A DNA stretch of 10,294 nucleotides from an uncultured Lachnospiraceae bacterium (GTDB lineage Bacteria; Bacillota; Clostridia; Lachnospirales; Lachnospiraceae), in contig CAMWOK010000084.1 of NCBI GenBank assembly GCA_947175845.1, forward strand, positions 1 to 10,294, read 5' to 3'. The notes beneath the pieces are model-generated. The model was not told where the DNA came from, ran no database searches, and was given only the letters and a program-made list of their open reading frames with translations. This document shows positions 1 to 7,756 of the stretch, piece by piece; the stretch's first letter is position 1; the number at the start of each line of letters is the position of its first letter. Both the position numbers and the translations under genes were made by a program.

Positions 1-356
1 ACAAAACGCTCCAGTTGGCCGATCGAAACCGGATCTCCCTAGATGCCCCGGATACATTTGCCCTCGCACTGGCTCTCCTGCGGACACACACGCCCGCACA
101 CCGCCGGAAGCGCTGAGGAACGGCTGATAATCTGATATGCCTCCTCAATGTTGCCGAGCTTCACCTGCTCGATAAATGCTGGAATGTCGATCGCTACCGG
201 ACATCCCTTGACACACTGTGCATTCTTGCAGTTGATGCACCGCGTCGCCTCCTCCATCGCTTCCTCTTTATTATATCCAAGGCAGACCTCATCAAAATTC
301 TTTGCCCTGGCAGCTGCATCCTGTTCCCGCACAGGCACTTTTGTCAATACATCCAT
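1..356 (-). pseudogene. nfnB: NfnB / GltA-type FeS flavoprotein subunit, N-terminal part, with in-frame TAG; runs off the left edge
   Basis: This is the start of the large subunit of NADH-dependent reduced ferredoxin:NADP+ oxidoreductase (NfnAB), homologous to the small subunit of glutamate synthase. The visible 105 residues form the N-terminal double [4Fe-4S] domain, with two cysteine groups: C40, C43, C48, C52 and C87, C91, C97, C101. The ATG at 354-356 overlaps the nfnA stop in a TAATG arrangement and has a GGAGGTGA ribosome site 6 bases upstream, so translation is coupled to nfnA. At 39-41 the frame hits TAG. Beyond it the same frame continues G-D-P-V-S-I-G-Q-L-E-R-F up to the edge, which matches the family continuation (GI-K-GEPV-IG-LERF, from memory). 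The stop therefore replaces what is usually a lysine and is not a natural end. The normal protein is about 465 residues with FAD and NADPH domains, which lie outside this window. It may be a real nonsense mutation, a sequencing error or, less likely, recoding. Family identity is secure; Nfn versus another GltA-like role rests on the nfnA neighbour. Confidence 0.82.
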
Positions 357-1243
357 TATTTGTCACCTCCGCAATGACCACATCCACCATGATGCGTGTC
401 ACCTTCCTGTATTTTCAGCATTGCCCTTCCCTCGGCAGTCCTGTAAATCTGCTGACGTTTCATCGCCTCGTCAAAATTCACGAGATGTCCGTCAAACTCG
501 GGACCGTCGACGCACGCAAACTTCACTTTGTCGCCGACTGTGACACGGCACGCGCCGCACATGCCTGTGCCGTCCACCATGATCGGGTTCAGGCTGACAA
601 TCGTGGGAATGCCCAATTCCTTCGTGAGCTTGCACACGAACTTCATCATGATCATCGGGCCGATCGCGATGCACAAATCATACTTTTTGCCCTCGTCCAC
701 AAGCTCCTGTATCGTCTGTGTCACCATACCCTTGCGCCCATAGGAACCGTCGTCTGTGGTGACGTACAGATTTCCAGCCACGGCCTCCATCTCTTTCTCG
801 AGAATCACCAGATCCTGATTCTTTGCCCCGACAATGACGTCCGCCGCCATTCCATTGCTATGTAACCACTTCACCTGCGGATAAACTGGCGCTGTGCCGA
901 CTCCGCCCGCCACAAAGAGGATCTTTTTCTTTGCGAGCGCCTCGCGCTCCTCGCTGACCATCTCGGAGGCGCAGCCCAGCGGTCCTACAAAATCATGGAA
1001 GGAGTCTCCTGCCTTCAAAGCCGCCATCCGCACCGTCTCGGCGCCCACTGTCTGAAATACAATCGTTATCGTACCTTTCTCTCTATCGTAGTCGCAGATA
1101 GTGAGCGGTATGCGCTCCCCATCCTTATCCATTCTCACAATCACAAACTGACCAGGCTGACAGTTCTTTGCCACGCGCGGAGCCTCCACTACCATCCAAT
1201 AAATGTTGGCAGCGAGCTCTTTTGCCTCTAAAATATTGTACAT
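356..1243 (-). CDS. nfnA: NfnA: ferredoxin-NADP+ reductase-like subunit of the bifurcating transhydrogenase (also annotated sulfide dehydrogenase subunit)
   Basis: This 295-residue cytoplasmic flavoprotein is the small subunit that takes electrons from NADH in NfnAB, which reversibly couples NADH plus reduced ferredoxin to NADPH formation. In order it has a PyrK/FNR-type FAD barrel with R-I-P-L-T near residues 44-48, a nucleotide-binding fold with the motif AGGVGTAP near 112-119, and a C-terminal [2Fe-2S] site. That site reads D224-x4-C229-x2-C232-x11-C244: aspartate sits where PyrK-type proteins have the first cysteine, as known for NfnA. The C-terminus ends in an unusual HHGGCGHC tail. I chose the ATG at 1241-1243 because the protein then begins MYNILEAKEL like its relatives and has GGTGA 8 bases upstream. 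An ATG at 1258 would add five residues, but AAAGG lies only one base before it. It overlaps nfnB by one base and is preceded by a good sigma-A promoter. Confidence 0.9.
   Translation of the reverse strand: MYNILEAKELAANIYWMVVEAPRVAKNCQPGQFVIVRMDKDGERIPLTICDYDREKGTITIVFQTVGAETVRMAALKAGDSFHDFVGPLGCASEMVSEEREALAKKKILFVAGGVGTAPVYPQVKWLHSNGMAADVIVGAKNQDLVILEKEMEAVAGNLYVTTDDGSYGRKGMVTQTIQELVDEGKKYDLCIAIGPMIMMKFVCKLTKELGIPTIVSLNPIMVDGTGMCGACRVTVGDKVKFACVDGPEFDGHLVNFDEAMKRQQIYRTAEGRAMLKIQEGDTHHGGCGHCGGDK
363..370 (-). promoter_or_regulatory. Ribosome binding site of nfnB inside the nfnA 3' end
   Basis: The minus strand reads GGAGGTGA six bases before the nfnB ATG, within the last codons of nfnA. Together with the TAATG stop-start overlap it indicates translational coupling of the two subunits and fixes the nfnB start. 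Confidence 0.8.
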
Positions 1244-1282
1244 CAGTTCTTTCACCATACCTTTCTTGATTCTATTAAGACT

Positions 1283-1303
1283 GTAACGTTTTTACACTGT
1301 TAC
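1283..1303. repeat. Inverted repeat at the predicted nfnAB transcription start; possible operator
   Basis: The sequence holds GTAAC and GTTAC arms (5 bp each) around 11 bases, placed just downstream of the predicted -10 box. That is a usual place for a repressor site. It does not match the Rex consensus I know (TTGTTAA-type arms), and a 5-bp arm pair is weak, so this is only a candidate. Confidence 0.25.
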
Positions 1304-1304
1304 C

Positions 1305-1333
1305 ATTGTATACGAAATACTATCAAATTTCAA
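1305..1333 (-). promoter_or_regulatory. Sigma-A-type promoter for nfnAB
   Basis: On the minus strand a -35 box TTGAAA (1328-1333) is separated by 17 bases from a -10 box TACAAT (1305-1310); each matches the consensus at five of six positions. Transcription would start near 1298, leaving a leader of about 55 bases before the nfnA ATG. It lies in the gap after the zinc-ribbon gene, so nfnAB can be transcribed separately from the genes upstream. Confidence 0.65.
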
Positions 1334-1358
1334 CTTTTTTCGAGAACAGCACAGACTC

Positions 1359-2855
1359 CTACTCCGGTTCTGCAAACAGCTGAAGATTGTACTTTCCCTC
1401 GTCAACCTTATACGCCTGATATAATTTTGCAGTGTTTGCATCAATCGCATAGATTGCACTGGTGTCACTCCCTTCTCCCATCAAGTCTATATATTTCTCA
1501 TAGACGATATAATATACCGCCTCATTTGTCTTGTACAAATTCCGCACTTCATATTCGTTTCTTCCAGGCTTGTTCGGCAGATTTCCATCCGCGTCCAGCA
1601 GCCTGCCATCTGCCCACAAATTGTTTCGCAGCACCTGAAGGGCAAGCTCCGCATCAAAGACAGCCTGTGCCTCCAGCTGATAAGTCCGCCTGACTACCTC
1701 GCTGCGAAGTCCAGACTCATCCATTGCGATAAATGAAAAATTACTGATGCCATATGGCATTTCGATCGGATCTGAATATTTGAAACTGTTCTGTGTCGGA
1801 ACAGAACCATCTGTTGTATAGTAAACCTTTGTCCCATAATCACGGAACACCTCTATCAGGACGGGTTCCGCATAAGTTCCGCTCTCCGGCTGAATCACCG
1901 GACTCTCGGGCGCCGACAGATTAATATAGTAACTCTGTGTCTCCACTTCACTTTTCATGCCATACGCATTTACAAACACTGCCTTTATCGTGTACTCTCC
2001 CGATTCAAGCAGAATGGGTGTCTCATACACCGGCGACGCATCTGTCGGCTCCGTCCCGTCCAGTGTATAATACACAACACCCTGTGTGTTTCCCTTAAGA
2101 GCGATCGATATCACCTCATCATATACGCCGCCCTGCTTGTTAAATTCCGGTTTCTGTGCTGTGTACTTGTTATATTTTAACACGATCTGAGGAATATCAC
2201 ATTCCTCCAAAATTGTACTTATCTCATCGTAATCGTTTTGCGCCTCATAGATGCGCAGCAGTCTGTCATATACTTCGTCCCTCTTCTCATACGACGCGTC
2301 CGCGTCCAGAAGCTCCTCGAGCAGCGAGACTGTGCTCTGCTGCTGCCCGTTCTTCTCATAGTACTCTGCGAGTAAAAATCTCACATCCAAATCTTCCGAG
2401 TTGATGGCAAGCGCCCTCTCAAGATAGCTCACCGCCTCGGAATAATTGTTGTGCGCAGCACACCCCACCGCCTGGTCATACTGGTAGTCAAAAGAATTGT
2501 ACCTGTAGTCCTCTACCATATGAACCGCCAGCACTGATGTGCCGCCCGCCACAACGCCAAAAACTGCCAGTGCGATAACTGCTTTCTTTATTCTTGACAG
2601 ATGGATAGGGTTTTTGGGGAAATACTCCTGCACTGCATCCTTGATCTCCTCCTCAAAGCTGTCTGCAGGCGTCCTGTCAGGATCCCGTTTGACCATCCCC
2701 TCCCCAGCCATGTCCTCCATCATATCACTTATGGACTCTTTTAATTTATCCTCAAGCTCTATATCAAAATCAGGTACGATATTTATCTCATAGCCACAGT
2801 TTTCGCAAAGCAGTTTTCCATCCTCAAGCTCAATTCCACACCCTGGACATTTCAT
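1359..2855 (-). CDS. Membrane-anchored zinc-ribbon, TPR and chitobiase C-terminal-like domain protein
   Basis: This is a 498-residue protein of unknown function with readable architecture. Residues 1-22 are a zinc ribbon (C3-x2-C6 and C17-x2-C20). Residues 23-88 are an acidic, charged linker. Residues 91-113 are a single membrane segment without a signal peptide, so the ribbon should be cytoplasmic and the rest outside. Residues 120-220 are helical and TPR-like. Two similar beta domains follow, each with a Y-Y-T-x-D-G-(T/S)-x-P-T motif, at about 235-312 and 316-394; this is the signature of the chitobiase/beta-hexosaminidase C-terminal (CHB_HEX_C_1) family. A unique domain of about 100 residues ends the protein. 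No catalytic site is visible. It starts 25 bases after fhs, with no terminator or clear promoter between, so it is probably co-transcribed. Its ribosome site is weak (GGGG about 10 bases upstream). It ends with TAG. A role in envelope sensing or binding is only a guess. Confidence 0.85.
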   Translation of the reverse strand: MKCPGCGIELEDGKLLCENCGYEINIVPDFDIELEDKLKESISDMMEDMAGEGMVKRDPDRTPADSFEEEIKDAVQEYFPKNPIHLSRIKKAVIALAVFGVVAGGTSVLAVHMVEDYRYNSFDYQYDQAVGCAAHNNYSEAVSYLERALAINSEDLDVRFLLAEYYEKNGQQQSTVSLLEELLDADASYEKRDEVYDRLLRIYEAQNDYDEISTILEECDIPQIVLKYNKYTAQKPEFNKQGGVYDEVISIALKGNTQGVVYYTLDGTEPTDASPVYETPILLESGEYTIKAVFVNAYGMKSEVETQSYYINLSAPESPVIQPESGTYAEPVLIEVFRDYGTKVYYTTDGSVPTQNSFKYSDPIEMPYGISNFSFIAMDESGLRSEVVRRTYQLEAQAVFDAELALQVLRNNLWADGRLLDADGNLPNKPGRNEYEVRNLYKTNEAVYYIVYEKYIDLMGEGSDTSAIYAIDANTAKLYQAYKVDEGKYNLQLFAEPE

Positions 2856-2880
2856 GCTTTACTAGCCCCAATCATACCTA

Positions 2881-4551
2881 TTAAAATAATCCTGTTATCA
2901 CACCGTCATCCGTCACGTCAATCCTATATGCCGCCGGACTCTTCGGAAGCCCCGGCATTGTCATGATCGCCCCCGTGAGCACCACCACAAAGCCAGCGCC
3001 AGCCGACACATACACTTCCCTGATATTCATGGAAAAGCCCTCCGGTCTGCCAAGCAGCGCCGGGTCATCCGAGAGCGAATACTGTGTCTTTGCCATACAC
3101 ACCGGCAGACTGCCAAAGCCAAGCTTCTCCAGGTTCTCTATCTGTTTCAGCGCCGCTGGTGCAAACACAACATCCGCAGCCCCGTAAATCTCCTGCGCCA
3201 CACATCTGATTTTCCCGGCAAGCGGAACCTCATCGCCATAGAGCGGCGCAAAATGGCTCTCTTTTGTCTCCAGTGTACTCAAAACCGCATTGGCGAGCGC
3301 GATACCGCCCTCGCCGCCTTTCTCCCACACTTCCGAGAGCGCGAAAGCACAGTCTCTGTCCGCGCAGAACTTTTTCACAAAATCAATCTCCGCCTGCGTG
3401 TCCGAGACAAACGCATTCAATGTGACGACAACCGGCACATGGTACTTTTGAATATTTTCAATATGTTTTTCCAGATTGACTATGCCCTTCTCAAGCGCCG
3501 CCAGATTCTCTGTATTCAGATCGCTCTTGGCCACACCGCCGTTGTACTTGAGCGCACGTATTGTCGCCACCAGCACGACTGCATCCGGCGTCAGCCCCGC
3601 CTGCCTGCACTTGATGTCAAAAAACTTCTCCGCGCCGAGATCCGCACCAAAACCTGCCTCCGTCACCACATAGTCCGCCATCTTCAACGCCGCCTTTGTC
3701 GCGCGCACGCTGTTGCACCCGTGTGCGATGTTGGCAAACGGCCCGCCGTGCACGAGCGCCGGCGTGTGCTCGAGCGTCTGAATCAGGTTTGGCTTGATAG
3801 CATCCTTCAGCAGGGCCGCCATCGCGCCCGTTGCCTTGAGCTGTCCCGCAGTCACAGGTTCCCCCGCACAGTTGTATGCCACTACCATTCGGTCAAGACG
3901 CTTTTTCAAATCCTCCATATCGCTGGCAAGACACAGTACTGCCATGATTTCTGACGCCACTGTGATGACAAAATGATCCTCCCGCACAAATCCGTCCATC
4001 TTGCTTCCAAGGCCGACAACCACATTCCGAAGCACTCTGTCATTCATGTCGAGACATCTCTTCCACACAATCTGCCGCGTGTCAATCCCCAGCTCGTTTC
4101 CCTGCTGAATATGGTTGTCAAGCAGAGCCGCACACAGATTGTTCGCCGCTGTTATGGCATGGAAATCTCCTGTAAAATGAAGGTTTAAATCCTCCATGGG
4201 AACCACCTGTGCCATGCCTCCGCCTGCAGCGCCGCCCTTGATGCCAAAACAAGGCCCAAGAGAAGGCTCCCTGAGAGCAATGACCGCCTTCTTGCCAAGC
4301 TTTCCAAATGCCTGCCCAAGCCCGACGCTCGTCGTCGTCTTGCCCTCTCCCGCCGGGGTTGGATTGATCGCAGTCACCAGAATCAGCTTTCCATTCCGGT
4401 TCCCCTCTATTTTTTTCAGATATTCATCCGAAATCTTTGCCTTATATTTTCCGTACAGTTCAAGGTCATCTATGGTTATGTCAAGCGTCTTTGCAACCTC
4501 GGTGATCGGGTACAGCTGCGCTTCCTGTGCTATCTCAATGTCAGATTTCAT
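2881..4551 (-). CDS. fhs: Formate-tetrahydrofolate ligase (10-formyl-THF synthetase)
   Basis: This 556-residue cytoplasmic enzyme joins formate to tetrahydrofolate using ATP to give 10-formyl-THF. It is the entry of formate into one-carbon metabolism and part of the methyl branch of the Wood-Ljungdahl pathway in acetogens. The length is that of the homotetrameric bacterial family. The P-loop P-T-P-A-G-E-G-K-T-T lies at 64-73, followed by the strongly conserved block EPSLGPCFGIKGGAAGGG at 95-112 and the MEDLNLHFTGD stretch at 119-129. I chose the ATG at 4549-4551 because AAGGAGG lies nine bases upstream; an upstream TTG at 4572 would add seven residues without such a site. The protein is intact. 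It is followed after 25 bases by the zinc-ribbon gene. The presence of Fhs alone does not prove acetogenesis, because many clostridia use it for purine and serine metabolism. Confidence 0.97.
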   Translation of the reverse strand: MKSDIEIAQEAQLYPITEVAKTLDITIDDLELYGKYKAKISDEYLKKIEGNRNGKLILVTAINPTPAGEGKTTTSVGLGQAFGKLGKKAVIALREPSLGPCFGIKGGAAGGGMAQVVPMEDLNLHFTGDFHAITAANNLCAALLDNHIQQGNELGIDTRQIVWKRCLDMNDRVLRNVVVGLGSKMDGFVREDHFVITVASEIMAVLCLASDMEDLKKRLDRMVVAYNCAGEPVTAGQLKATGAMAALLKDAIKPNLIQTLEHTPALVHGGPFANIAHGCNSVRATKAALKMADYVVTEAGFGADLGAEKFFDIKCRQAGLTPDAVVLVATIRALKYNGGVAKSDLNTENLAALEKGIVNLEKHIENIQKYHVPVVVTLNAFVSDTQAEIDFVKKFCADRDCAFALSEVWEKGGEGGIALANAVLSTLETKESHFAPLYGDEVPLAGKIRCVAQEIYGAADVVFAPAALKQIENLEKLGFGSLPVCMAKTQYSLSDDPALLGRPEGFSMNIREVYVSAGAGFVVVLTGAIMTMPGLPKSPAAYRIDVTDDGVITGLF

Positions 4552-4560
4552 AATCAAGCT

Positions 4561-4567
4561 CCTCCTT
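4561..4567 (-). promoter_or_regulatory. Ribosome binding site that decides the fhs start
   Basis: The minus strand reads AAGGAGG nine bases before the ATG at 4549-4551. It overlaps the space directly after the alternative TTG at 4572 and so supports the downstream ATG. Confidence 0.8.
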
Positions 4568-4586
4568 CGCAATAACTTATTCTAAT

Positions 4587-4615
4587 AGGATAACATTAAT
4601 CAGGTCCTCTGTCCA
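4587..4615 (-). promoter_or_regulatory. Probable promoter for fhs
   Basis: Between ftsK and fhs the minus strand has TGGACA (4610-4615, five of six matches to the -35 consensus), a 17-base spacer, and TATCCT (4587-4592, four of six) preceded by a TGn extended -10 element. The start would be near 4580, giving a leader of about 30 bases. No intrinsic terminator follows ftsK, so read-through from ftsK is also possible. Confidence 0.45.
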
Positions 4616-4620
4616 TTAAA

Positions 4621-7600
4621 TTACATATGTTCTTCCATATAATTTTGGAACTGCTCCATGGACATCAGGATTCGGCGCGGCTTTGTGCCCTCCTCGGCAC
4701 CGACCACCCCGGCATCCTCAAGCTGATCCACAATGCGCGCCGCGCGGTTAAATCCAATCTTGAACACGCGCTGCAGCATACCGATAGACGCCTTGTCCTT
4801 CTCGATCACAAACTTTGCCGCCTCCGCAAAGTACGCATCCATATCGCTGCCGCCGCCTGCACCTGCACTGCCCCCCGCACCCGCAGAGGACTGCATGGTT
4901 TTGATCTTTTCCTCGATATCGCTATTGTATACAGGATTGCCAAGCATCTGGTTTTTCAGGAAATCAACCACGTCCGACACCTCGGAATCCGACACAAACG
5001 CGCCCTGTACGCGGGCTGGCTTCGTGTATCCCTGCGGATAGAACAGCATATCTCCCTTGCCTAAGAGCTTCTCCGCCCCGTTCATATCAAGAATCGTGCG
5101 CGAATCCACGCCGCTCGACACGCTGAAAGCGATTCTGCTCGGCATATTTGCCTTAATCAGTCCCGTGATGACATCCACAGAAGGCCGCTGTGTCGCGATT
5201 ACCAGATGGATGCCGCACGCCCTTGCCAGCTGTGCCAGGCGGCAGATGCTCTCCTCCACCTCACCGGACGCCACCATCATCAGGTCCGCAAGCTCGTCCA
5301 CAATGATAACAATCTGCGGAAGCTTCTGCAGCGGTTCGCCGTCCGGCGTCGTCTTTCCCATCTCCGCAGCCTTGTTGAATCCTTTCAGATCCCGCACATT
5401 CAGATCCGCAAACTTCTTGTAGCGGTCATTCATCTCCGTCACGCCCCAGTTCAGAGCCGCGGAAGCCTTTTTCGGATCTGTCACAACCGGTATCATCAAG
5501 TGGGGAATCCCATTGTATACACTCAGCTCGACCACTTTCGGGTCAATCATAATCAGCTTGACATCCGCGGGATTTGCCTTGTATAAAATACTCATGATAA
5601 TCGTGTTGATACACACTGATTTACCGGAACCGGTGGCGCCTGCAATCAGCACATGCGGCATCTTTGCAATGTCTGTGACGACCACCTGCCCCGCGATATC
5701 CTTACCCACCGCAAATGCAAGGTTTGATGAAAAGTTCTGAAATGCGTCGGACTCCAGCAAATCCCTGAATGCGACAGCGCTCGTCTCCTTGTTCGGCACC
5801 TCGATCCCCACCGCGGCCTTGCCCGGAATCGGCGCCTCGATGCGGATGTCCGTCGCCGCAAGGTTGAGCTTGATATCATCGGTCAGCCCCACAATCTTAC
5901 TGACCTTTACGCCCTGTTCCGGCTGCATCTCATAGCGCGTGACAGAGGGGCCCTGGCTGATGTCTGTTATCGTCACACGCACGCCAAAGGTCTGCAGCGT
6001 CTGCTGCAGATGCAGGGCTGTCTCCTTGAGCTGATTGGTGGAATCCCCCTTCTTGCCGTCCCCCTTCTTCAGCAGGCTGATCGGCGGGAACATATACGGC
6101 TTGGGCGCCTCCGCCTCTGCCTTTTCCACCTGCTCCTGTATCCTGGATTCCTCCTGCGCAATTTCCATCTTGTCTGCTGAGGGAGCCACCGCCTCTGCGG
6201 GTCGTGGGAGCACCGTGTCCTCTGTCACTGGCTCCGGCATACTGTTGATGGCCTCCGCGTCATACTCCACAGCGTCAAATTCGTCCCAAAACGACCGCGT
6301 CGCTGACACACCCGGGTTGTCGGAAAAATAATCCGGCGTGTCCGGAACTTCGTCAGGCAGCTCACCGCCAATGGCCAGTGTATCAGCAGATTCATCAAAG
6401 GTAGATTCATCATTGACAGCCTCATTATAAAACGCTTCATTATCAGCAGCCGCATCATATCCCGCATCCGCGTACTCCACGTCATTATACGCTGCCGCAA
6501 CGCCATTTAGTTCATTATCAACAGCCGCATCGTACCCTGCATCCCCGCTGTCATTCATTTCACTGTACGCAGGTTCACCATACTGCACATCTGTGTAATT
6601 TTCTTCCGCATACACCGCCTCATTGTATGGTCTGGCTTTGATTTCCTCAAATGCCTCCGCTCCTTCCATACCCATCTCGTCATCTAACAGAACAATCTCG
6701 TGAATATCCTGTCTGCTGGATTCCCCTGTTCTTTCCGGCTTGAGTGTAATCGCAGAGCTCGACATCACACCGCGCGCCCTTCTATCCATCCTCCGCTTCG
6801 GTTCTCTGGATGGCTCCACGCTTTCCTCTGCTGTTCTCCTGGGACGTCTCTCCGGATTTTGACGCTTAGAACGTCTCGGACGCACCTTCTCTTCGTATAC
6901 AGGCTCTTCCTCCTCATACAGATCCTCGTCCTCATACGCGTCGTATTCCTCCCGCAGGCTTTCTCTGTACTCCCGCATTCTGGCAGCATCTTCCTTTGCG
7001 GACTCATACAGATATGTGCCGCCTCTCTTCACACCGGACAGAAAACTTTTCTCCGTGATAAATACAATACAGATAATGCCAAGTACAACCGTGACAAAGA
7101 GCGTGCCGCCAAATCCGATCAGCGCGTACAGTCCGTGCGCAATACTTCCAAAAAGCACTCCGCCTCCGGCGCGGTGTGCGGCAGACGTGTCGTACAGATC
7201 CTGAACCAGAGAGTCCCCCATCAGCATAGACTCCTGTTTCAGCAGCATGTAAGCCAGCACCCCCAGCAAAAAGATCAGAATGACGCCGCTGACCAGTTTC
7301 ACGATCGCGACCGTATTTCCTTTATTGGAGATGCCGAATGCAAAACCGACAAAAATCAGAACTGGGATCAGATATGCCAGCAACCCGAACACGCCAAACA
7401 TAAAATTGCTGATTCCGGCAGCCGCCGCACCGTGTATCAATCCAGTGATGCACAGAAACAGGAAAATTGCAGCCGCAAAAATGAAAATGAGCATTACCTC
7501 ACTTTTCACCGCAATATCCACACTTTTTCTGGCAGCCCGCGACGAAGCTTTCTTTCCTCTCGATCCAGATGTCGATTTTCTGGTTCCTTTTGCGCTGCTT

Positions 7601-7665
7601 CTCGAAGCACCGCTTTTTGTATTAGTTCTGCTCCTTGGAGCATTGTTTCCTGATGAAGATGCCAT
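4621..7665 (-). CDS. ftsK: DNA translocase FtsK/SpoIIIE
   Basis: This 1014-residue membrane-anchored, ATP-driven DNA pump moves chromosomal DNA through the closing division or sporulation septum. Residues 1-50 are basic and Ser/Arg-rich. Four membrane helices lie at about 56-78, 86-110, 119-142 and 181-204. A long, highly acidic linker spans about 205-525, with a near-perfect internal repeat at 375-385 and 400-410. The motor follows: alpha domain from about 526, beta RecA-like domain with Walker A GATGSGKS (676-683, Lys682) and Walker B IVIIVDELAD (Asp790, Glu791), and a C-terminal winged-helix gamma domain at about 945-1008, which in the family reads orientation sequences. The ATG at 7663-7665 has AGGGAGG six bases upstream and a strong promoter. 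The gene lies directly after tepA, as in Bacillus, where spoIIIE follows tepA closely. It is longer than B. subtilis SpoIIIE (about 790 residues), mostly because of the linker. FtsK versus SpoIIIE naming cannot be settled here. Confidence 0.97.
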   Translation of the reverse strand: MASSSGNNAPRSRTNTKSGASRSSAKGTRKSTSGSRGKKASSRAARKSVDIAVKSEVMLIFIFAAAIFLFLCITGLIHGAAAAGISNFMFGVFGLLAYLIPVLIFVGFAFGISNKGNTVAIVKLVSGVILIFLLGVLAYMLLKQESMLMGDSLVQDLYDTSAAHRAGGGVLFGSIAHGLYALIGFGGTLFVTVVLGIICIVFITEKSFLSGVKRGGTYLYESAKEDAARMREYRESLREEYDAYEDEDLYEEEEPVYEEKVRPRRSKRQNPERRPRRTAEESVEPSREPKRRMDRRARGVMSSSAITLKPERTGESSRQDIHEIVLLDDEMGMEGAEAFEEIKARPYNEAVYAEENYTDVQYGEPAYSEMNDSGDAGYDAAVDNELNGVAAAYNDVEYADAGYDAAADNEAFYNEAVNDESTFDESADTLAIGGELPDEVPDTPDYFSDNPGVSATRSFWDEFDAVEYDAEAINSMPEPVTEDTVLPRPAEAVAPSADKMEIAQEESRIQEQVEKAEAEAPKPYMFPPISLLKKGDGKKGDSTNQLKETALHLQQTLQTFGVRVTITDISQGPSVTRYEMQPEQGVKVSKIVGLTDDIKLNLAATDIRIEAPIPGKAAVGIEVPNKETSAVAFRDLLESDAFQNFSSNLAFAVGKDIAGQVVVTDIAKMPHVLIAGATGSGKSVCINTIIMSILYKANPADVKLIMIDPKVVELSVYNGIPHLMIPVVTDPKKASAALNWGVTEMNDRYKKFADLNVRDLKGFNKAAEMGKTTPDGEPLQKLPQIVIIVDELADLMMVASGEVEESICRLAQLARACGIHLVIATQRPSVDVITGLIKANMPSRIAFSVSSGVDSRTILDMNGAEKLLGKGDMLFYPQGYTKPARVQGAFVSDSEVSDVVDFLKNQMLGNPVYNSDIEEKIKTMQSSAGAGGSAGAGGGSDMDAYFAEAAKFVIEKDKASIGMLQRVFKIGFNRAARIVDQLEDAGVVGAEEGTKPRRILMSMEQFQNYMEEHM
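6436..6543 (-). repeat. Internal repeat in the acidic linker of FtsK
   Basis: Two 33-base copies at 6436-6468 and 6511-6543 match at 29 positions by eye and encode DAGYDAAADNE and DAGYDAAVDNE. They are 75 bases (25 codons) apart and in frame. Nearby YTDVQY and YNDVEY stretches suggest a longer, decayed repeat unit, consistent with linker growth by in-frame duplication. Confidence 0.75.
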
Positions 7666-7671
7666 AATACG

Positions 7672-7678
7672 CCTCCCT
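7672..7678 (-). promoter_or_regulatory. Strong ribosome binding site of ftsK
   Basis: The minus strand reads AGGGAGG six bases before the ATG at 7663-7665, which fixes the start of the translocase. Confidence 0.8.
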
Positions 7679-7698
7679 ATAAACGCATTTTACATGAT

Positions 7699-7727
7699 AT
7701 TATAGCACTTTTTTAGAGGCTTGTCAT
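7699..7727 (-). promoter_or_regulatory. Strong sigma-A promoter for ftsK
   Basis: On the minus strand, ATGACA (7722-7727, five of six matches to the -35 consensus) is followed by an exact 17-base spacer and a perfect TATAAT (7699-7704) with a TGn extended -10. Initiation is expected near 7692, leaving a short leader of about 27 bases. This is the best promoter in the window and lets ftsK be expressed independently of tepA. Confidence 0.82.
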
Positions 7728-7756
7728 ATTTTATTTCGCATTTTCCTCAGTTCTAG

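Noticed and set aside
39..41. TAG in nfnB read as pyrrolysine or another recoded residue
   Set aside because: TAG ends tepA and the zinc-ribbon gene normally, and the NfnB family has no known recoded residue here. Mutation or sequencing error is simpler.
302..865. A 187-codon open frame on the plus strand opposite nfnA
   Set aside because: It lies opposite intact nfnA and the nfnB start, has no promoter or ribosome site of note, and has shadow-frame composition.
3253..3954. A 233-codon open frame on the plus strand opposite fhs
   Set aside because: It is the complement of a highly conserved enzyme, with a biased Arg/His/Leu composition and no recognisable domain.
4552..4572. TTG start for fhs adding seven residues
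   Set aside because: The AAGGAGG site lies downstream of that TTG and at the right distance for the ATG at 4551, which also gives the usual family length.
6700..7653. A 317-codon open frame on the plus strand opposite the N-terminal part of ftsK
   Set aside because: It is antisense to a clearly coding region with Walker motifs in the same gene, is rich in Arg/His/Ser/Cys as expected of a shadow frame, and shows no family motif.
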